A DNA stretch of 44,838 bases from Pseudomonas avellanae BPIC 631. GTDB taxonomy: Bacteria; Pseudomonadota; Gammaproteobacteria; Pseudomonadales; Pseudomonadaceae. Positions within the stretch are counted from its first letter, which is position 1, and each line of letters starts with the position of its first letter. Under the pieces are notes generated by a model that did no database searches, had not been told where the DNA came from, and worked only from the letters and a program-made list of their open reading frames with translations. Of this stretch, positions 35,314 to 43,669 are shown one piece after another. The translations under genes and the position numbers were made by a program. Location of the stretch: positions 1 through 44,838 of the forward strand of contig NZ_ATDK01000220.1 of the NCBI RefSeq assembly GCF_000444135.1, written 5' to 3'.

Positions 35314-36615
35314 TCAATGATCCTGATGCAGATACTTGGGCTCTTTCGGCAGCCGCAGACTGAACAGAAACGCCACCGCCATCATCGCGGTCACGTACCA
35401 GTAGAAGCTGTTTTCCATCCCGGCGCTTTTGAGTTTCAAGGCAACGAATTCGGCTGAACCGCCGAACATTGCGTTGGCCACCGCATACGCCAGACCGACA
35501 CCCAATGCCCGCACCTGTGGCGGAAACATCTCGGCTTTGACCAGCCCGCTGATCGAGGTGTAGAAGCTGACAATCGCCAACGCCAGGGTAATCAGTGCGA
35601 ACGCAATGAACGGGTTGGTCGTGGTTTTCAGGGTCATCAGGATCGGCACCGTGCACAGCGTGCCAAGCGCACCGAACAACAGCATCGAATTACGACGACC
35701 GATACGGTCCGCGAGCATGCCGAAAAACGGCTGCATGCACATGTACAGGAACAGCGCGCCAGTCATGATGTAACTGGCGGTTTTGGCCTCCATGCCGCCG
35801 GTGTTGACCAGGTACTTCTGCATGTACGTCGTGAACGTGTAGAAAATCAGCGAGCCGCCGGCGGTGTAACCCAGCACCGTGATGAAAGCCGCTGCGTGAT
35901 TCTTGAACAGCGCGGCAATGCTGCCTGCGTCCTTGTCCTGACGGCTTTCGGCGGTGGTGGTTTCGTTGAGCGTGCGGCGCAACAGCAAGGCAATGACTGC
36001 TGCAGCCGCGCCGATCACGAACGGGATACGCCAGCCGTAGTCACGCAGCTCTTCAGTAGTGAGAAACTGCTGCAGGATGACCACAGTCAATACGGCCAGC
36101 AACTGGCCTCCGATCAGGGTCACGTACTGGAACGAGGCATAAAAGCCGCGCTGCCCGCGCAACGCTACTTCACTCATGTAAGTCGCGGTGGTGCCGTACT
36201 CGCCACCCACCGACAACCCCTGGAGCAGGCGCGCCATGAGCAGCAAGGCCGGTGCCCAGGCACCAATCGATGCGTAGGTCGGCAGGCAAGCGATGATCAG
36301 CGAGCCTGCGCACATCATGGTGACCGAAATCAGCATGGAGTTCTTGCGGCCATGTTTGTCGGCTACCCGGCCAAACAGCCAGCCACCAATCGGGCGCATC
36401 AGAAAGCCAGCAGCAAACACGCCTGCGGTGTTGAGCAACTGGACGGTCGGGTCATCGGAAGGAAAGAACGCCGGTGCAAAATAGATCGCGCAAAATGCGT
36501 AGATATAGAAGTCGAACCATTCAACGAGATTCCCCGATGACGCCCCGACGATCGCGAAGATTCTTTTGCTTCGCTCCTCGCCGGTGTAATGCGGTGCTTT
36601 TGATGTTGTCGTCAT
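35314..36615 (-). CDS. pcaT: Dicarboxylate/alpha-ketoglutarate MFS permease PcaT
   Basis: A 433-residue, 12-helix MHS-family symporter. The ATG at 36615 is preceded by GGGGAA and begins the conserved part ([23 protein letters not shown]). It carries [42 protein letters not shown] and [12 protein letters not shown] and resembles E. coli KgtP along its length, as remembered. Because it follows pcaI-pcaJ-pcaF, the name PcaT is preferred: that protein brings in dicarboxylic acids such as beta-ketoadipate. In P. aeruginosa the same run (CoA transferase, pcaF, pcaT) continues to pcaB, pcaD and pcaC, but here the operon ends at the terminator facing oprM. 146 bp with an imperfect hairpin separate it from pcaF. 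Confidence 0.85.
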   Translation of the reverse strand: MTTTSKAPHYTGEERSKRIFAIVGASSGNLVEWFDFYIYAFCAIYFAPAFFPSDDPTVQLLNTAGVFAAGFLMRPIGGWLFGRVADKHGRKNSMLISVTMMCAGSLIIACLPTYASIGAWAPALLLMARLLQGLSVGGEYGTTATYMSEVALRGQRGFYASFQYVTLIGGQLLAVLTVVILQQFLTTEELRDYGWRIPFVIGAAAAVIALLLRRTLNETTTAESRQDKDAGSIAALFKNHAAAFITVLGYTAGGSLIFYTFTTYMQKYLVNTGGMEAKTASYIMTGALFLYMCMQPFFGMLADRIGRRNSMLLFGALGTLCTVPILMTLKTTTNPFIAFALITLALAIVSFYTSISGLVKAEMFPPQVRALGVGLAYAVANAMFGGSAEFVALKLKSAGMENSFYWYVTAMMAVAFLFSLRLPKEPKYLHQDH

Positions 36616-36679
36616 TATTTTCCCCAAGCAAAACTGTCCATAAGAAACAAGCTGTAACATCCTCTTCGACCAAGCACAA

Positions 36680-36733
36680 CAACCCGGTCCATCGGCATGC
36701 CTTTTCGTGGAGGCAAATAGATGAACCGGGTTG
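36680..36733 (-). other. Imperfect inverted repeat between pcaF and pcaT
   Basis: CAACCCGGTCCAT (36680-36692) and ATGAACCGGGTTG (36721-36733) pair with one mismatch, with a TGCC/GGCA pair inside. No T run follows. It could slow or process the pca transcript between pcaF and pcaT and so lower pcaT output; that is inference. Confidence 0.45.
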
Positions 36734-36761
36734 CTGAACAACAGGGTTGAAACAGAAGGGT

Positions 36762-37964
36762 TTAACGCTCTATGGCTAGCGCCAGGCCCTGACCGACACC
36801 CACGCACATGGTCGCCAGGCCTCTGCGCCCGCCGGTTTTTTCCAGGTGGTGCAAGGCCGTCAGTACAAGTCGTGCACCGCTCATGCCCAGCGGATGCCCC
36901 AGTGCAATCGCACCACCATTGGGGTTGACCTGCGCGGCGTCGTCCGCCAGGCCCAGCTCACGCAAGACCGCCAGGCCTTGGCTGGCGAAGGCCTCGTTGA
37001 GCTCGATAACGTCGAAATCGGCGACCGCCAGGCCCAACCGCTCGACCAGCTTGCGCACCGCGGGCACCGGGCCAATGCCCATCACCCGAGGCTCGACCGC
37101 CGCGCTGGCCATGCCGAGCACCCGCGCGCGAGGCGTCAGGCCGTGCTTTTTGACGGCCTCGGCCGACGCCAGAATCAGTGCCGCCGCCCCGTCGTTGACC
37201 CCGGATGCGTTGCCCGCCGTGACGGTCTGGTCCGGGCCGTTGACCGGCTTGAGTTTGCTCAGGGTTTCCAGGCTGGTGTCGCCACGCGGATGCTCATCCT
37301 TGTCGACAAGGGTTTCGCCTTTTTTATGGGCAACCCGCACCGGCACAATCTCTTCCTCGAAAAAGCCCGCAGCCTGGGCAACGGCGGTGCGTTGCTGGCT
37401 GCGCAGGGCGAAAGCGTCCTGATCGGCTCGAGAAATCTTGAAGTCAGTGGCAACGTTGTCGCCGGTCTCAGGCATGGAGTCCACGCCGTACAGCGCTTTC
37501 ATGGCCGGGTTGATGAAACGCCAGCCGATGGTGGTGTCTTCCAGCTTCATGTTGCGCGAAAACGCTGCATCGGCCTTGCCCATGACGAACGGCGCACGGG
37601 ACATCGACTCGACGCCGCCAGCAATCGCCAGCTCCATTTCGCCCGAGGCGATGGCCCGGAACGCCGTGCCGATGGCGTCCATGCCCGACGCGCACAAACG
37701 GTTGAGGGTGACGCCCGGCACGCTGGTCGGCAGGCCCGCCAGCAAGGCCGCCATGCGCGCCACATTGCGGTTGTCTTCACCGGCCTGGTTGGCGCAGCCG
37801 AAGAACACCTCGTCGATCTCTTCCCAATTCACCGAGGGGTTGCGCTCCATCAGTGCCTTGATCGGCACGGCGGCCAGATCGTCGGCCCGCACCGAGGACA
37901 ACCCGCCGCCGAAACGGCCAATAGGAGTACGAATCGCGTCGCAAATAAAGACGTCACGCATCAT
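36762..37964 (-). CDS. pcaF: Beta-ketoadipyl-CoA thiolase PcaF
   Basis: A 400-residue thiolase. Catalytic residues are visible: Cys91 in [12 protein letters not shown] (acyl acceptor), His in [10 protein letters not shown] near 356 and Cys near 387 in MCVGVGQG. It splits beta-ketoadipyl-CoA with CoA into succinyl-CoA and acetyl-CoA, the last step of the beta-ketoadipate pathway for protocatechuate and catechol. The start overlaps the pcaJ stop (ATGA at 37961-37964), and GGAG lies about 6 bases before it. Place after the CoA transferase pair separates it from fatty acid or PHB thiolases. Expected to be induced with the operon through PcaR and beta-ketoadipate. Confidence 0.93.
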   Translation of the reverse strand: MMRDVFICDAIRTPIGRFGGGLSSVRADDLAAVPIKALMERNPSVNWEEIDEVFFGCANQAGEDNRNVARMAALLAGLPTSVPGVTLNRLCASGMDAIGTAFRAIASGEMELAIAGGVESMSRAPFVMGKADAAFSRNMKLEDTTIGWRFINPAMKALYGVDSMPETGDNVATDFKISRADQDAFALRSQQRTAVAQAAGFFEEEIVPVRVAHKKGETLVDKDEHPRGDTSLETLSKLKPVNGPDQTVTAGNASGVNDGAAALILASAEAVKKHGLTPRARVLGMASAAVEPRVMGIGPVPAVRKLVERLGLAVADFDVIELNEAFASQGLAVLRELGLADDAAQVNPNGGAIALGHPLGMSGARLVLTALHHLEKTGGRRGLATMCVGVGQGLALAIER

Positions 37965-38740
37965 GCTTCTCCTGCAACCTGGCCATGTGCGGCAGCCGTG
38001 CGGGCTTCCAGATCACGCAGCGCGGTCAGCTCCACGTCAGTGGGCTCTGCGGAGACCACAACATTTTCGGCAAAACGGATTTCCCAACCGGTGGCCGCGA
38101 TCACCTGCTCGCGGGTCACGCCGGGGTGCAGGGTGGTCACGACAAACTCGTGGGTGTCCGCTTCCGGCTCCATGATGCACAGGTCGGTAATGATGCCGAC
38201 CGGGCCCGCGCCGGGTAGGCCCAGCCGCTTGCGTGAGTCGCCGCCTTCGCCGTGACCGACCGAGGTGATGAAGTCCAGCTTGTTGACGAACGAGCGCGCC
38301 GACTGCTTGAGAATGATCAGCACCGACTTGGCCGAACCGGCAATCTCCGGCGCCCCACCGGCACCTGGCAAACGAACTTTGGGGTTGTGATAGTCGCCGA
38401 CCACGGTGGTGTTGATGTTGCCGAAGCGGTCCACCTGCGCAGCACCGAGAAAGCCGACATCGACCCGGCCGCCCTGCAGCCAGTAACGAAAGATTTCGCT
38501 GGTGGACACCACGGTGTCAGCGGTTTCCGCCAGCTCGCCATCACCAATCGACAGCGGCAACACAGTAGGTTTGGCACCAATCGGGCCAGACTCGTAGATC
38601 AGCACCACATCGGGCGACGACGTCAGGCGCGCCAGGTTCGCCGCCTTGGAGGGCAGGCCGATCCCTACAAAACACACTGAACCGTTACGCAGACGACGGG
38701 CAGCGGCGACAGTCATCATCTCACTGGTGGAGTAAGTCAT
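37961..38740 (-). CDS. pcaJ: 3-oxoadipate CoA-transferase subunit B
   Basis: A 259-residue beta subunit of a family I CoA transferase. The catalytic glutamate is Glu50 in LIYESGPIG, where the covalent CoA thioester forms. [24 protein letters not shown] and [12 protein letters not shown] are further family markers. With the alpha subunit it moves CoA from succinyl-CoA to beta-ketoadipate. At 259 residues it is longer than P. putida PcaJ (about 213) and matches the CatJ-like type found as PA0227 in P. aeruginosa, as remembered, so catJ would be an equally fair name. The start overlaps the pcaI stop by one base and the end overlaps pcaF. Confidence 0.9.
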   Translation of the reverse strand: MTYSTSEMMTVAAARRLRNGSVCFVGIGLPSKAANLARLTSSPDVVLIYESGPIGAKPTVLPLSIGDGELAETADTVVSTSEIFRYWLQGGRVDVGFLGAAQVDRFGNINTTVVGDYHNPKVRLPGAGGAPEIAGSAKSVLIILKQSARSFVNKLDFITSVGHGEGGDSRKRLGLPGAGPVGIITDLCIMEPEADTHEFVVTTLHPGVTREQVIAATGWEIRFAENVVVSAEPTDVELTALRDLEARTAAAHGQVAGEA

Positions 38741-39597
38741 TATTTGGCCTCCGAAGCGCGAGCCAGCTTGCTCTTGAATTCACTGAAATCCGCAGTGCCG
38801 TGGATGTACTCGTCAATCCACGCCGTAAACGTTTCCCGGTCTCGGGCAATCGGGTCCCAGGCCTGATAAAACGGGTTGTCGCGCTCGTAATAGCCATGCG
38901 CATAAGAAGGATGCGCGCCACCGGGCACCAGACACACCGCGCTGAGCGCCCAGGTCGGCAGCACGCAGGAGTTCATCGGTGCCTTGAGGTCATCGACGAT
39001 TTCTTCGACGGTCACGATGCAGCGTTTGGCCGCCAGCGCAGCTTCTTTCTGCGCACCGAGAATGCCCCACAGCAACACATTGCCCTTGCGGTCGGCTTTC
39101 TGTGCGTGAATTACGGTCACGTCCGGGCGTACCGATGGCACGGCGGCCAGCACTTCCCCGGTGAACGGGCAGGTGACGGTCTTGATCAGTGGGTTGACCT
39201 TGGGCAGGTCGGAGCCGGCGTACGCGCGCAATACAGCGAACGGCAGGCCCGAGGCACCCGCTACGTAGGCGTTGGCGAGGTCGGCATGGCTGTGCTCTTC
39301 GATTTCCATTGCCCGCGGCCACTGTTTTTCAACGGCATCGCGCAGCCGGTGCAGAGAACCAACACCTGGGTTGCCGCCCCACGAGAAAATCAGACGCTTC
39401 GCACAACCGGCACCGATCAACTGGTCGTAGATAAGGTCGGGCGTCATGCGCACAAGGGTCAGGTCTTTTTTGCCCTGACGGATGATTTCGTGGCCCGCAG
39501 CCGTCGGGATCAGGTGAGTGAAGCCTTCCAGCGCAACGGTGTCGTCGTCGTTGACCAGTTGCTTCACTGCATCGCGTAGAGAAAGAATGTCTGCCAT
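38740..39597 (-). CDS. pcaI: 3-oxoadipate CoA-transferase subunit A
   Basis: A 285-residue alpha subunit. ATG 39597 is chosen because GGAG lies 6 bases upstream; a start at 39627 would add residues lacking family similarity. Typical features are the N-terminal GFTHLIPTAAGHEIIRQGKKDLTLVRMTPDL, then FSWGGNPGVGS and, further on, VIHAQKADRKGNV. The length equals that of the CatI/PA0226 type and exceeds P. putida PcaI (about 231). It is the first gene of the minus-strand operon pcaI-pcaJ-pcaF-pcaT. Two PcaR-like boxes lie about 100 bp upstream, so induction by beta-ketoadipate through PcaR is expected. Confidence 0.9.
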   Translation of the reverse strand: MADILSLRDAVKQLVNDDDTVALEGFTHLIPTAAGHEIIRQGKKDLTLVRMTPDLIYDQLIGAGCAKRLIFSWGGNPGVGSLHRLRDAVEKQWPRAMEIEEHSHADLANAYVAGASGLPFAVLRAYAGSDLPKVNPLIKTVTCPFTGEVLAAVPSVRPDVTVIHAQKADRKGNVLLWGILGAQKEAALAAKRCIVTVEEIVDDLKAPMNSCVLPTWALSAVCLVPGGAHPSYAHGYYERDNPFYQAWDPIARDRETFTAWIDEYIHGTADFSEFKSKLARASEAK

Positions 39598-39691
39598 GTG
39601 GTGCTCCGAACCCAACATCACGTTCATTGATCAGCGCGAAGACCTGCGCTGGAATGAAAACGAGGTTATGCCTGAGCAAGCCAGCAAACAA

Positions 39692-39724
39692 TCCGATAAT
39701 CGACTAAGCGTTCGATAATCGAAC
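39692..39724. promoter_or_regulatory. PcaR boxes before pcaI
   Basis: GTTCGATAATCGAAC (39710-39724) is a perfect 15-bp palindrome, and TCCGATAATCGAC (39692-39704) is a second copy 18 bp away. Both match the GTTCGATAATCGCAC site known for P. putida PcaR from memory. They lie about 95-125 bp upstream of pcaI. Confidence 0.78.
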
Positions 39725-39754
39725 AAATTAACGGTGTTAGCCGCGCTTGATCGG

Positions 39755-40597
39755 TCACGTGAACAGCTGGGTACTCAGGTCGCGACTGGCATCAAGCATG
39801 ATCGGCAAAAAGCGCTGTTCCAGCTCGCTGCGTGCCACCCGCCCGGCGCTGGTACTGACATTAAGCGCCGCCAACACCTGACCCGACGCATCATAGACCG
39901 GTACGGCAATAGAGCGCAGCCCCTGCTCCAGTTCCTGATCAACAATACACCAGCCCTGTTGACGAACCAGTTGCAAGCATTCAAGCAGCGCCTCGGGGGT
40001 GCGAATGGTCCGGCTGGTCTTGGGCTGCAGATCGACGTGATCCAGGTATTCCTGCAACGAAACATCATCCAGCGCGGCCAACAGGATTCGCCCCATCGAC
40101 GTGCAGTAGGCTGGCAAACGTCCACCGACGGAAAGGTCGACCGAGATCAATCGCTGAGTCGTTGCCGAACGAGCTATATAAAGAATGTCGTTACCTTCCA
40201 GCGTGGCCATGTTGCAGGCCTCGTGCAGGTGATCACTCATGCGGTCCAGATAAGGCTGCGAAGAAGTCGCCAACGGCGTTGACGAAAGATACGCATGGCC
40301 CAGGGTCAGAACCTTGGGCAACAACGAATAAGTGCGGCCATCAGTGGTCGCATAACCGAGCTTGATCAGCGTATGCAAACAACGACGCACCGCCGCCCTG
40401 GGGATTTCCGTGCGGTGGCTGATTTGCGCGATGGTCAGGTGCCGCTTGCGCTCCTGAAAGGCATGAATTACCGCAAGCCCACGCGCCAGCGATGTCATGA
40501 AATCAGGGTCACCGGTCAGCGCCTGAATGCGCTTGGCGGGCGACGCCACGATGGGCGGTGCCAATGAGGCAAAAGAATTACGCAGTTCATCGTTCAT
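39755..40597 (-). CDS. pcaR: IclR-family activator PcaR
   Basis: A 280-residue protein. The N-terminal winged-helix domain is at about 35-95 (GLAVIHAFQERKRHLTIAQISHRTEIPRAAVRRCLHTLIKLGY), and the C-terminal IclR effector domain follows (GNDILYIARSATTQRLISVDLSVGGRLPAYCTSMGRILLAAL). These blocks are characteristic of PcaR/PobR regulators. With beta-ketoadipate it activates pca genes. ATG 40597 is preferred over the GTG at 40603 because GAGGG is 8 bases from the ATG and too close to the GTG. PcaR boxes upstream (40681-40713) suggest it controls its own gene as well as pcaI, which begins 158 bp after its stop. Confidence 0.9.
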   Translation of the reverse strand: MNDELRNSFASLAPPIVASPAKRIQALTGDPDFMTSLARGLAVIHAFQERKRHLTIAQISHRTEIPRAAVRRCLHTLIKLGYATTDGRTYSLLPKVLTLGHAYLSSTPLATSSQPYLDRMSDHLHEACNMATLEGNDILYIARSATTQRLISVDLSVGGRLPAYCTSMGRILLAALDDVSLQEYLDHVDLQPKTSRTIRTPEALLECLQLVRQQGWCIVDQELEQGLRSIAVPVYDASGQVLAALNVSTSAGRVARSELEQRFLPIMLDASRDLSTQLFT

Positions 40598-40680
40598 GGC
40601 CACACCCTCGGTAACACCCGCTCAGGCCTTGCAGGCCGCAGGTTTCGGATCTATCGGGGTGGTCGGACCACCCTGCACTT

Positions 40681-40713
40681 GTGCGATTATCGAACAGGTG
40701 GCCGATAATCGCA
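40681..40713. promoter_or_regulatory. PcaR boxes before pcaR
   Basis: GTGCGATTATCGAAC (40681-40695) is the exact reverse complement of the P. putida PcaR box GTTCGATAATCGCAC, as remembered. A second copy, GCCGATAATCGCA, lies at 40701-40713. The spacing is like that before pcaI. They lie between pcaR and a plus-strand promoter-like sequence. Confidence 0.75.
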
Positions 40714-40744
40714 ATTGACCCGCTGTAAATATACTTATACCTTT

Positions 40745-40842
40745 AGCTTTGCCATGAAGTGACTTCTTGGAAATTACTGGTCAGGTACCCACTGAGAAGT
40801 CCAAGGCAGCGGTCTTGCTTACCAAGCAAGGCCGTTTTTATT
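40745..40842 (+). ncRNA. Candidate small RNA with intrinsic terminator
   Basis: A plus-strand unit of about 95 nt without any coding frame of note. TTGACC (40715-40720) and TATACC (40736-40741) form a promoter-like pair with a short 15-bp spacer. Inside, GACTTCT (40761-40767) pairs with AGAAGTC (40795-40801). The end is a strong terminator: CGGTCTTGCTT (40810-40820), loop ACC, AAGCAAGGCCG (40824-40834), then TTTTTATT. No gene on this strand ends nearby that would need this terminator. It is divergent from pcaR and next to PcaR boxes. The RNA is predicted, not known; I match it to no named Pseudomonas sRNA. Confidence 0.45.
40810..40842 (+). terminator. Strong intrinsic terminator upstream of pcaR
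   Basis: An 11-bp stem with one G-T pair and a 3-nt loop, followed by TTTTTATT on the plus strand only. Confidence 0.8.
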
Positions 40843-41454
40843 GCGCACGCGGCTTTATTATTGCCTACGCTCGCAGCCTGAATGCCGCAACCTCTGCTCG
40901 ATCCTCTTCCAGACACCCAGCAAAAAACGCCAGCCCTCCCGGGTATAAGACTTTTTTGAATTTCATCGCCGTCGGTTTGTCGCCGTTTGTGAAAATTTTG
41001 TTTATAAAAGTTCTGTCATATACATGCCCCACTGAAACTTCGGAACATTCGTACAAAAAAACCAGACACGTGAACTCATTCAACCTCTGTTGTTGACGTA
41101 ACAGAACTTCTTGGAGATAGTATCCATCAGTTGGTTGGCAATACCCTCGTAACGATTGGTCTGTGCACGAATGATCTGTTTCGACTACCCTGTCGACGCG
41201 CCGTCACGGTGCACGATCCAGCGCGATGGCCAGAAAGCCCGCCAACGCAAGCCCCGGCGCTTGGAATCAAATGACTGTCGCTACGACAACTGTTTCTCTG
41301 GTGCACGTAGCCGCAAGCAACAACAAGATGTCCAGCCACCTTTCGGGCAATGCCCGGACAGGCCACCGCCTGTAATGGGTTACAGGCTGGAGCGAACATA
41401 CTTGCCTTGTTCTGCGTAATCACCAGACCCCTTTTGACTTGATCAGGTAATACA

Positions 41455-41652
41455 GTGACTAAAGATGAACTGCGCGCGGAACTTGAGCGCCAGGAGCAAC
41501 GTTTCAAGGATGTCTACGGCGGAGAAATCACCACCTATGCCGCGCAGCCAGAACCGGAACGCAAGCCTTGGCGCAAGAGAGCCAGCCTGCTGGATCAGGC
41601 GTTCAAGCAAGAACTGCAAAAAATGGAAGAAGGTCTGAAAGAAGAGCCATGA
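41455..41652 (+). CDS. Small charged protein of unknown function before pit
   Basis: A 65-residue product starting at GTG 41455 (MTKDELRAELERQEQRFKDVYGGE...). AGGT lies about 9 bases upstream. It is highly charged and helical, with a Pro-rich turn in the middle (QPEPERKPWRKRASLL) and an acidic end. There is no signal peptide or membrane helix. I recall similar short proteins annotated near pit in Pseudomonas, but no function is known to me. 205 bp separate it from pit, so the two need not share a transcript. Confidence 0.6.
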   Translation: MTKDELRAELERQEQRFKDVYGGEITTYAAQPEPERKPWRKRASLLDQAFKQELQKMEEGLKEEP

Positions 41653-41857
41653 CATCGAGGGTCGCATGATCCCTGACTGTTCATCTCAGCCTTCCAGCGT
41701 CCGTAATTACATGCCTCACTGCCTCATTGAGTATTCAACGGGGCGGCGCTCATGCGTCTTTTTTTTGGTTTGAGGCGACACCTCGCAGTGACGACAAGTC
41801 GTTCGGTATTTTTTCTGTCATAATCGCGCCCCCTTCAGACCCGGTCAGAAAACCTAC

Positions 41858-43330
41858 ATGATCGATTTATTCAGCGGGCTTGATGCCTGGGTGCTTGTGA
41901 GCCTGCTGCTCGCCCTGGCGTTCGTCCTCACCTTCGAGTTCATCAACGGCTTTCATGACACCGCCAACGCGGTGGCGACAGTCATTTACACCAAAGCCAT
42001 GCCGCCTCATCTGGCAGTATTCTTCTCTGGTGTATTCAACTTCCTCGGCGTGTTGCTGGGCGGTGTGGGCGTAGCCTATGCCATTGTCCATCTGCTGCCG
42101 GTCGAACTGCTGATCAACGTCAACACCGGACACGGCCTGGCCATGGTGTTTTCGCTGCTGGCGGCGGCCATTACCTGGAACCTCGGGACCTGGTACTTCG
42201 GTATTCCGGCGTCCAGTTCACACACCCTGATCGGCTCGATTCTCGGTGTGGGACTGGCCAATGCGCTGATCAACGGCATTCCTCTGGCCGATGGCGTCAA
42301 CTGGCAGAAAGCGATCGATATCGGCGCCTCGCTGGTGTTCTCGCCACTGGCCGGCTTTATCGTTGCCGGTCTGGTCCTGCTGGCGCTGAAATGGTGGCGT
42401 CCGCTGTCGAAGATGCACAAGACGCCAGACCAGCGCCGCAAGCTGGATGACAAAAAGCATCCGCCGTTCTGGAATCGTCTGGTGCTGGTCATCTCCGCCA
42501 TGGCAGTCAGCTTCGTGCATGGCTCCAACGACGGCCAGAAAGGCATCGGCCTGATCATGCTGGTACTGATCGGCATCGTGCCCAGCCAGTTTGTGCTCGA
42601 CCTCACCAGCACGACCTATCAGATCGAACGCACCCGTGATGCAACCCAGCATCTGAGCCAGTTCTATCAGCGCAACAGCAGTACGCTGGGCGAGTATCTG
42701 GCGATGGGCAAAGCTGAAAAAGGCGACCTGCCGTCCAGCTCTGCGTGCAACCCGAAACAGACCGAACCGACCATCGACGCCTTGCTCGATCGCCTGAAGG
42801 GTGTGTCCGATTACCACTCGCTGGCACCTGAAAGCCGCATCGAAGTACGTCGCTACCTGTTGTGCCTGGACGATACCGCACGCAAGGTCGGCAAACTTCC
42901 AGACCTCTCGGCGCGTGAAAAATCCGATCTGGACAAACTGCGCAAGGACCTTACCACCACCACCGAATACGCCCCGTTCTGGGTAATTCTGGCGGTCGCA
43001 CTGGCACTGGGCATCGGCACCATGGTCGGCTGGAAGCGCGTAGTCCTGACCATCGGCGAGAAGATCGGCAAGCAAGGCATGACCTACGCACAAGGCATGT
43101 CGGCGCAGATCACCACCGCCTGCGCCATCGGCCTGGCCAACGTATTCAGCCTGCCGGTTTCCACCACCCACATTCTCTCGTCGGGTGTTGCGGGAACCAT
43201 GGTCGCCAACAAGAGCGGCCTGCAAGGCGGAACCGTTCGCACCATCCTGCTGGCCTGGGTACTGACCCTGCCAGCGACAGTCGCCTTGTCTGCCGCCCTG
43301 TTCTGGCTGGCGTCCAAAGCGCTGTCCTGA
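41858..43330 (+). CDS. pit: Low-affinity inorganic phosphate transporter Pit
   Basis: A 490-residue inner-membrane protein of the PiT family (E. coli PitA has 499). The two signature repeats are FEFINGFHDTANAVATVIYTK near the N-terminus and SFVHGSNDGQKGIGLIML in the middle, each with the conserved GxxDxxNA/GSNDG core. About ten membrane helices flank a hydrophilic loop at roughly 245-365 that has no PhoU-like features. It carries phosphate, probably as a metal-phosphate complex, with protons. CATAAT at 41818 may be its -10 element. No pho operon genes lie near, as is usual for constitutive Pit systems. A long hairpin follows the stop. Confidence 0.92.
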   Translation: MIDLFSGLDAWVLVSLLLALAFVLTFEFINGFHDTANAVATVIYTKAMPPHLAVFFSGVFNFLGVLLGGVGVAYAIVHLLPVELLINVNTGHGLAMVFSLLAAAITWNLGTWYFGIPASSSHTLIGSILGVGLANALINGIPLADGVNWQKAIDIGASLVFSPLAGFIVAGLVLLALKWWRPLSKMHKTPDQRRKLDDKKHPPFWNRLVLVISAMAVSFVHGSNDGQKGIGLIMLVLIGIVPSQFVLDLTSTTYQIERTRDATQHLSQFYQRNSSTLGEYLAMGKAEKGDLPSSSACNPKQTEPTIDALLDRLKGVSDYHSLAPESRIEVRRYLLCLDDTARKVGKLPDLSAREKSDLDKLRKDLTTTTEYAPFWVILAVALALGIGTMVGWKRVVLTIGEKIGKQGMTYAQGMSAQITTACAIGLANVFSLPVSTTHILSSGVAGTMVANKSGLQGGTVRTILLAWVLTLPATVALSAALFWLASKALS

Positions 43331-43336
43331 TTCATG

Positions 43337-43376
43337 GCCCTTCTGGCGGTGCGCACGTCGCACCGCCTTGAAGGGC
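43337..43376. terminator. Hairpin between pit and the convergent small gene
   Basis: GGCGGTGCG (43345-43353) pairs with CGCACCGCC (43359-43367) around CACGT. GCCCTTC and GAAGGGC extend the stem outside a small bulge. There is no T run, so termination efficiency is uncertain. Confidence 0.6.
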
Positions 43377-43381
43377 TTGAA

Positions 43382-43591
43382 TCACTGATTACTTGCGCCC
43401 CTCAGTGACCACTTTGCCAGCCCCCCCTCTTTTGCCTCTTCTGATTGCTGCAACTCGCGCCACAATGCCGCCGCACCGTCGAAATCGGCACCGTTTTCCG
43501 GAGTCAGGGCAGCGGGGTCATAGCGGCTGAGACAGCCTTCGCCCAGTGTGGCAGGGGCCGTGGACGTGGCTTTATCGAGAGGATCGGTCAC
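43382..43591 (-). CDS. Small hypothetical protein downstream of purU
   Basis: A 69-residue product from GTG 43591 (MTDPLDKATSTAPATLGEG...). AAGGTGAA lies about 8 bases upstream, which supports this start. It is soluble and acidic in the middle (TPENGADFDGAAALWRELQQSEEAKEGG), with no motif I recognise. It follows purU on the same strand after 78 bp and may share its transcript. Evidence is the ribosome-binding site and codon pattern only. Confidence 0.5.
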   Translation of the reverse strand: MTDPLDKATSTAPATLGEGCLSRYDPAALTPENGADFDGAAALWRELQQSEEAKEGGLAKWSLRGASNQ

Positions 43592-43669
43592 GGGCGTTCA
43601 CCTTGAGGGTTGCACCATTGCCGACGTCATGCGTCGGGGGCGCAGAGGGTGCGCCCCCGAAACGATAGA

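Larger units (their letters stand above)
40598..41454. other. 857-bp region without a protein gene
   Basis: It holds the pcaR control region (hairpin GGGTGG/CCACCC at 40657-40673 in the leader; boxes 40681-40713) and a candidate small RNA with a terminator (40745-40842). An AT-rich stretch lies at 40950-41100. A minus-strand frame of 34 codons at 41083-41184 (SKQIIRAQTNRYEGIANQL...) looks protein-like but lacks a start and an upstream extension. A hairpin GCCTGTAA/TTACAGGC is at 41368-41387. No longer frame is convincing. Confidence 0.6.

Noticed and set aside
36846..38255. 469-codon plus-strand frame opposite pcaF and pcaJ
   Set aside because: It spans two real minus-strand genes and is Arg/His/Gln-rich with no recognisable fold.
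40767..41096. 109-codon plus-strand frame after the candidate RNA
   Set aside because: It reads through a strong terminator, lacks a ribosome-binding site and has no protein-like features.
41127..41507. 126-codon minus-strand frame
   Set aside because: Arg/Ser/Cys-rich, overlaps the small gene at 41455 and has no start signal or domain.
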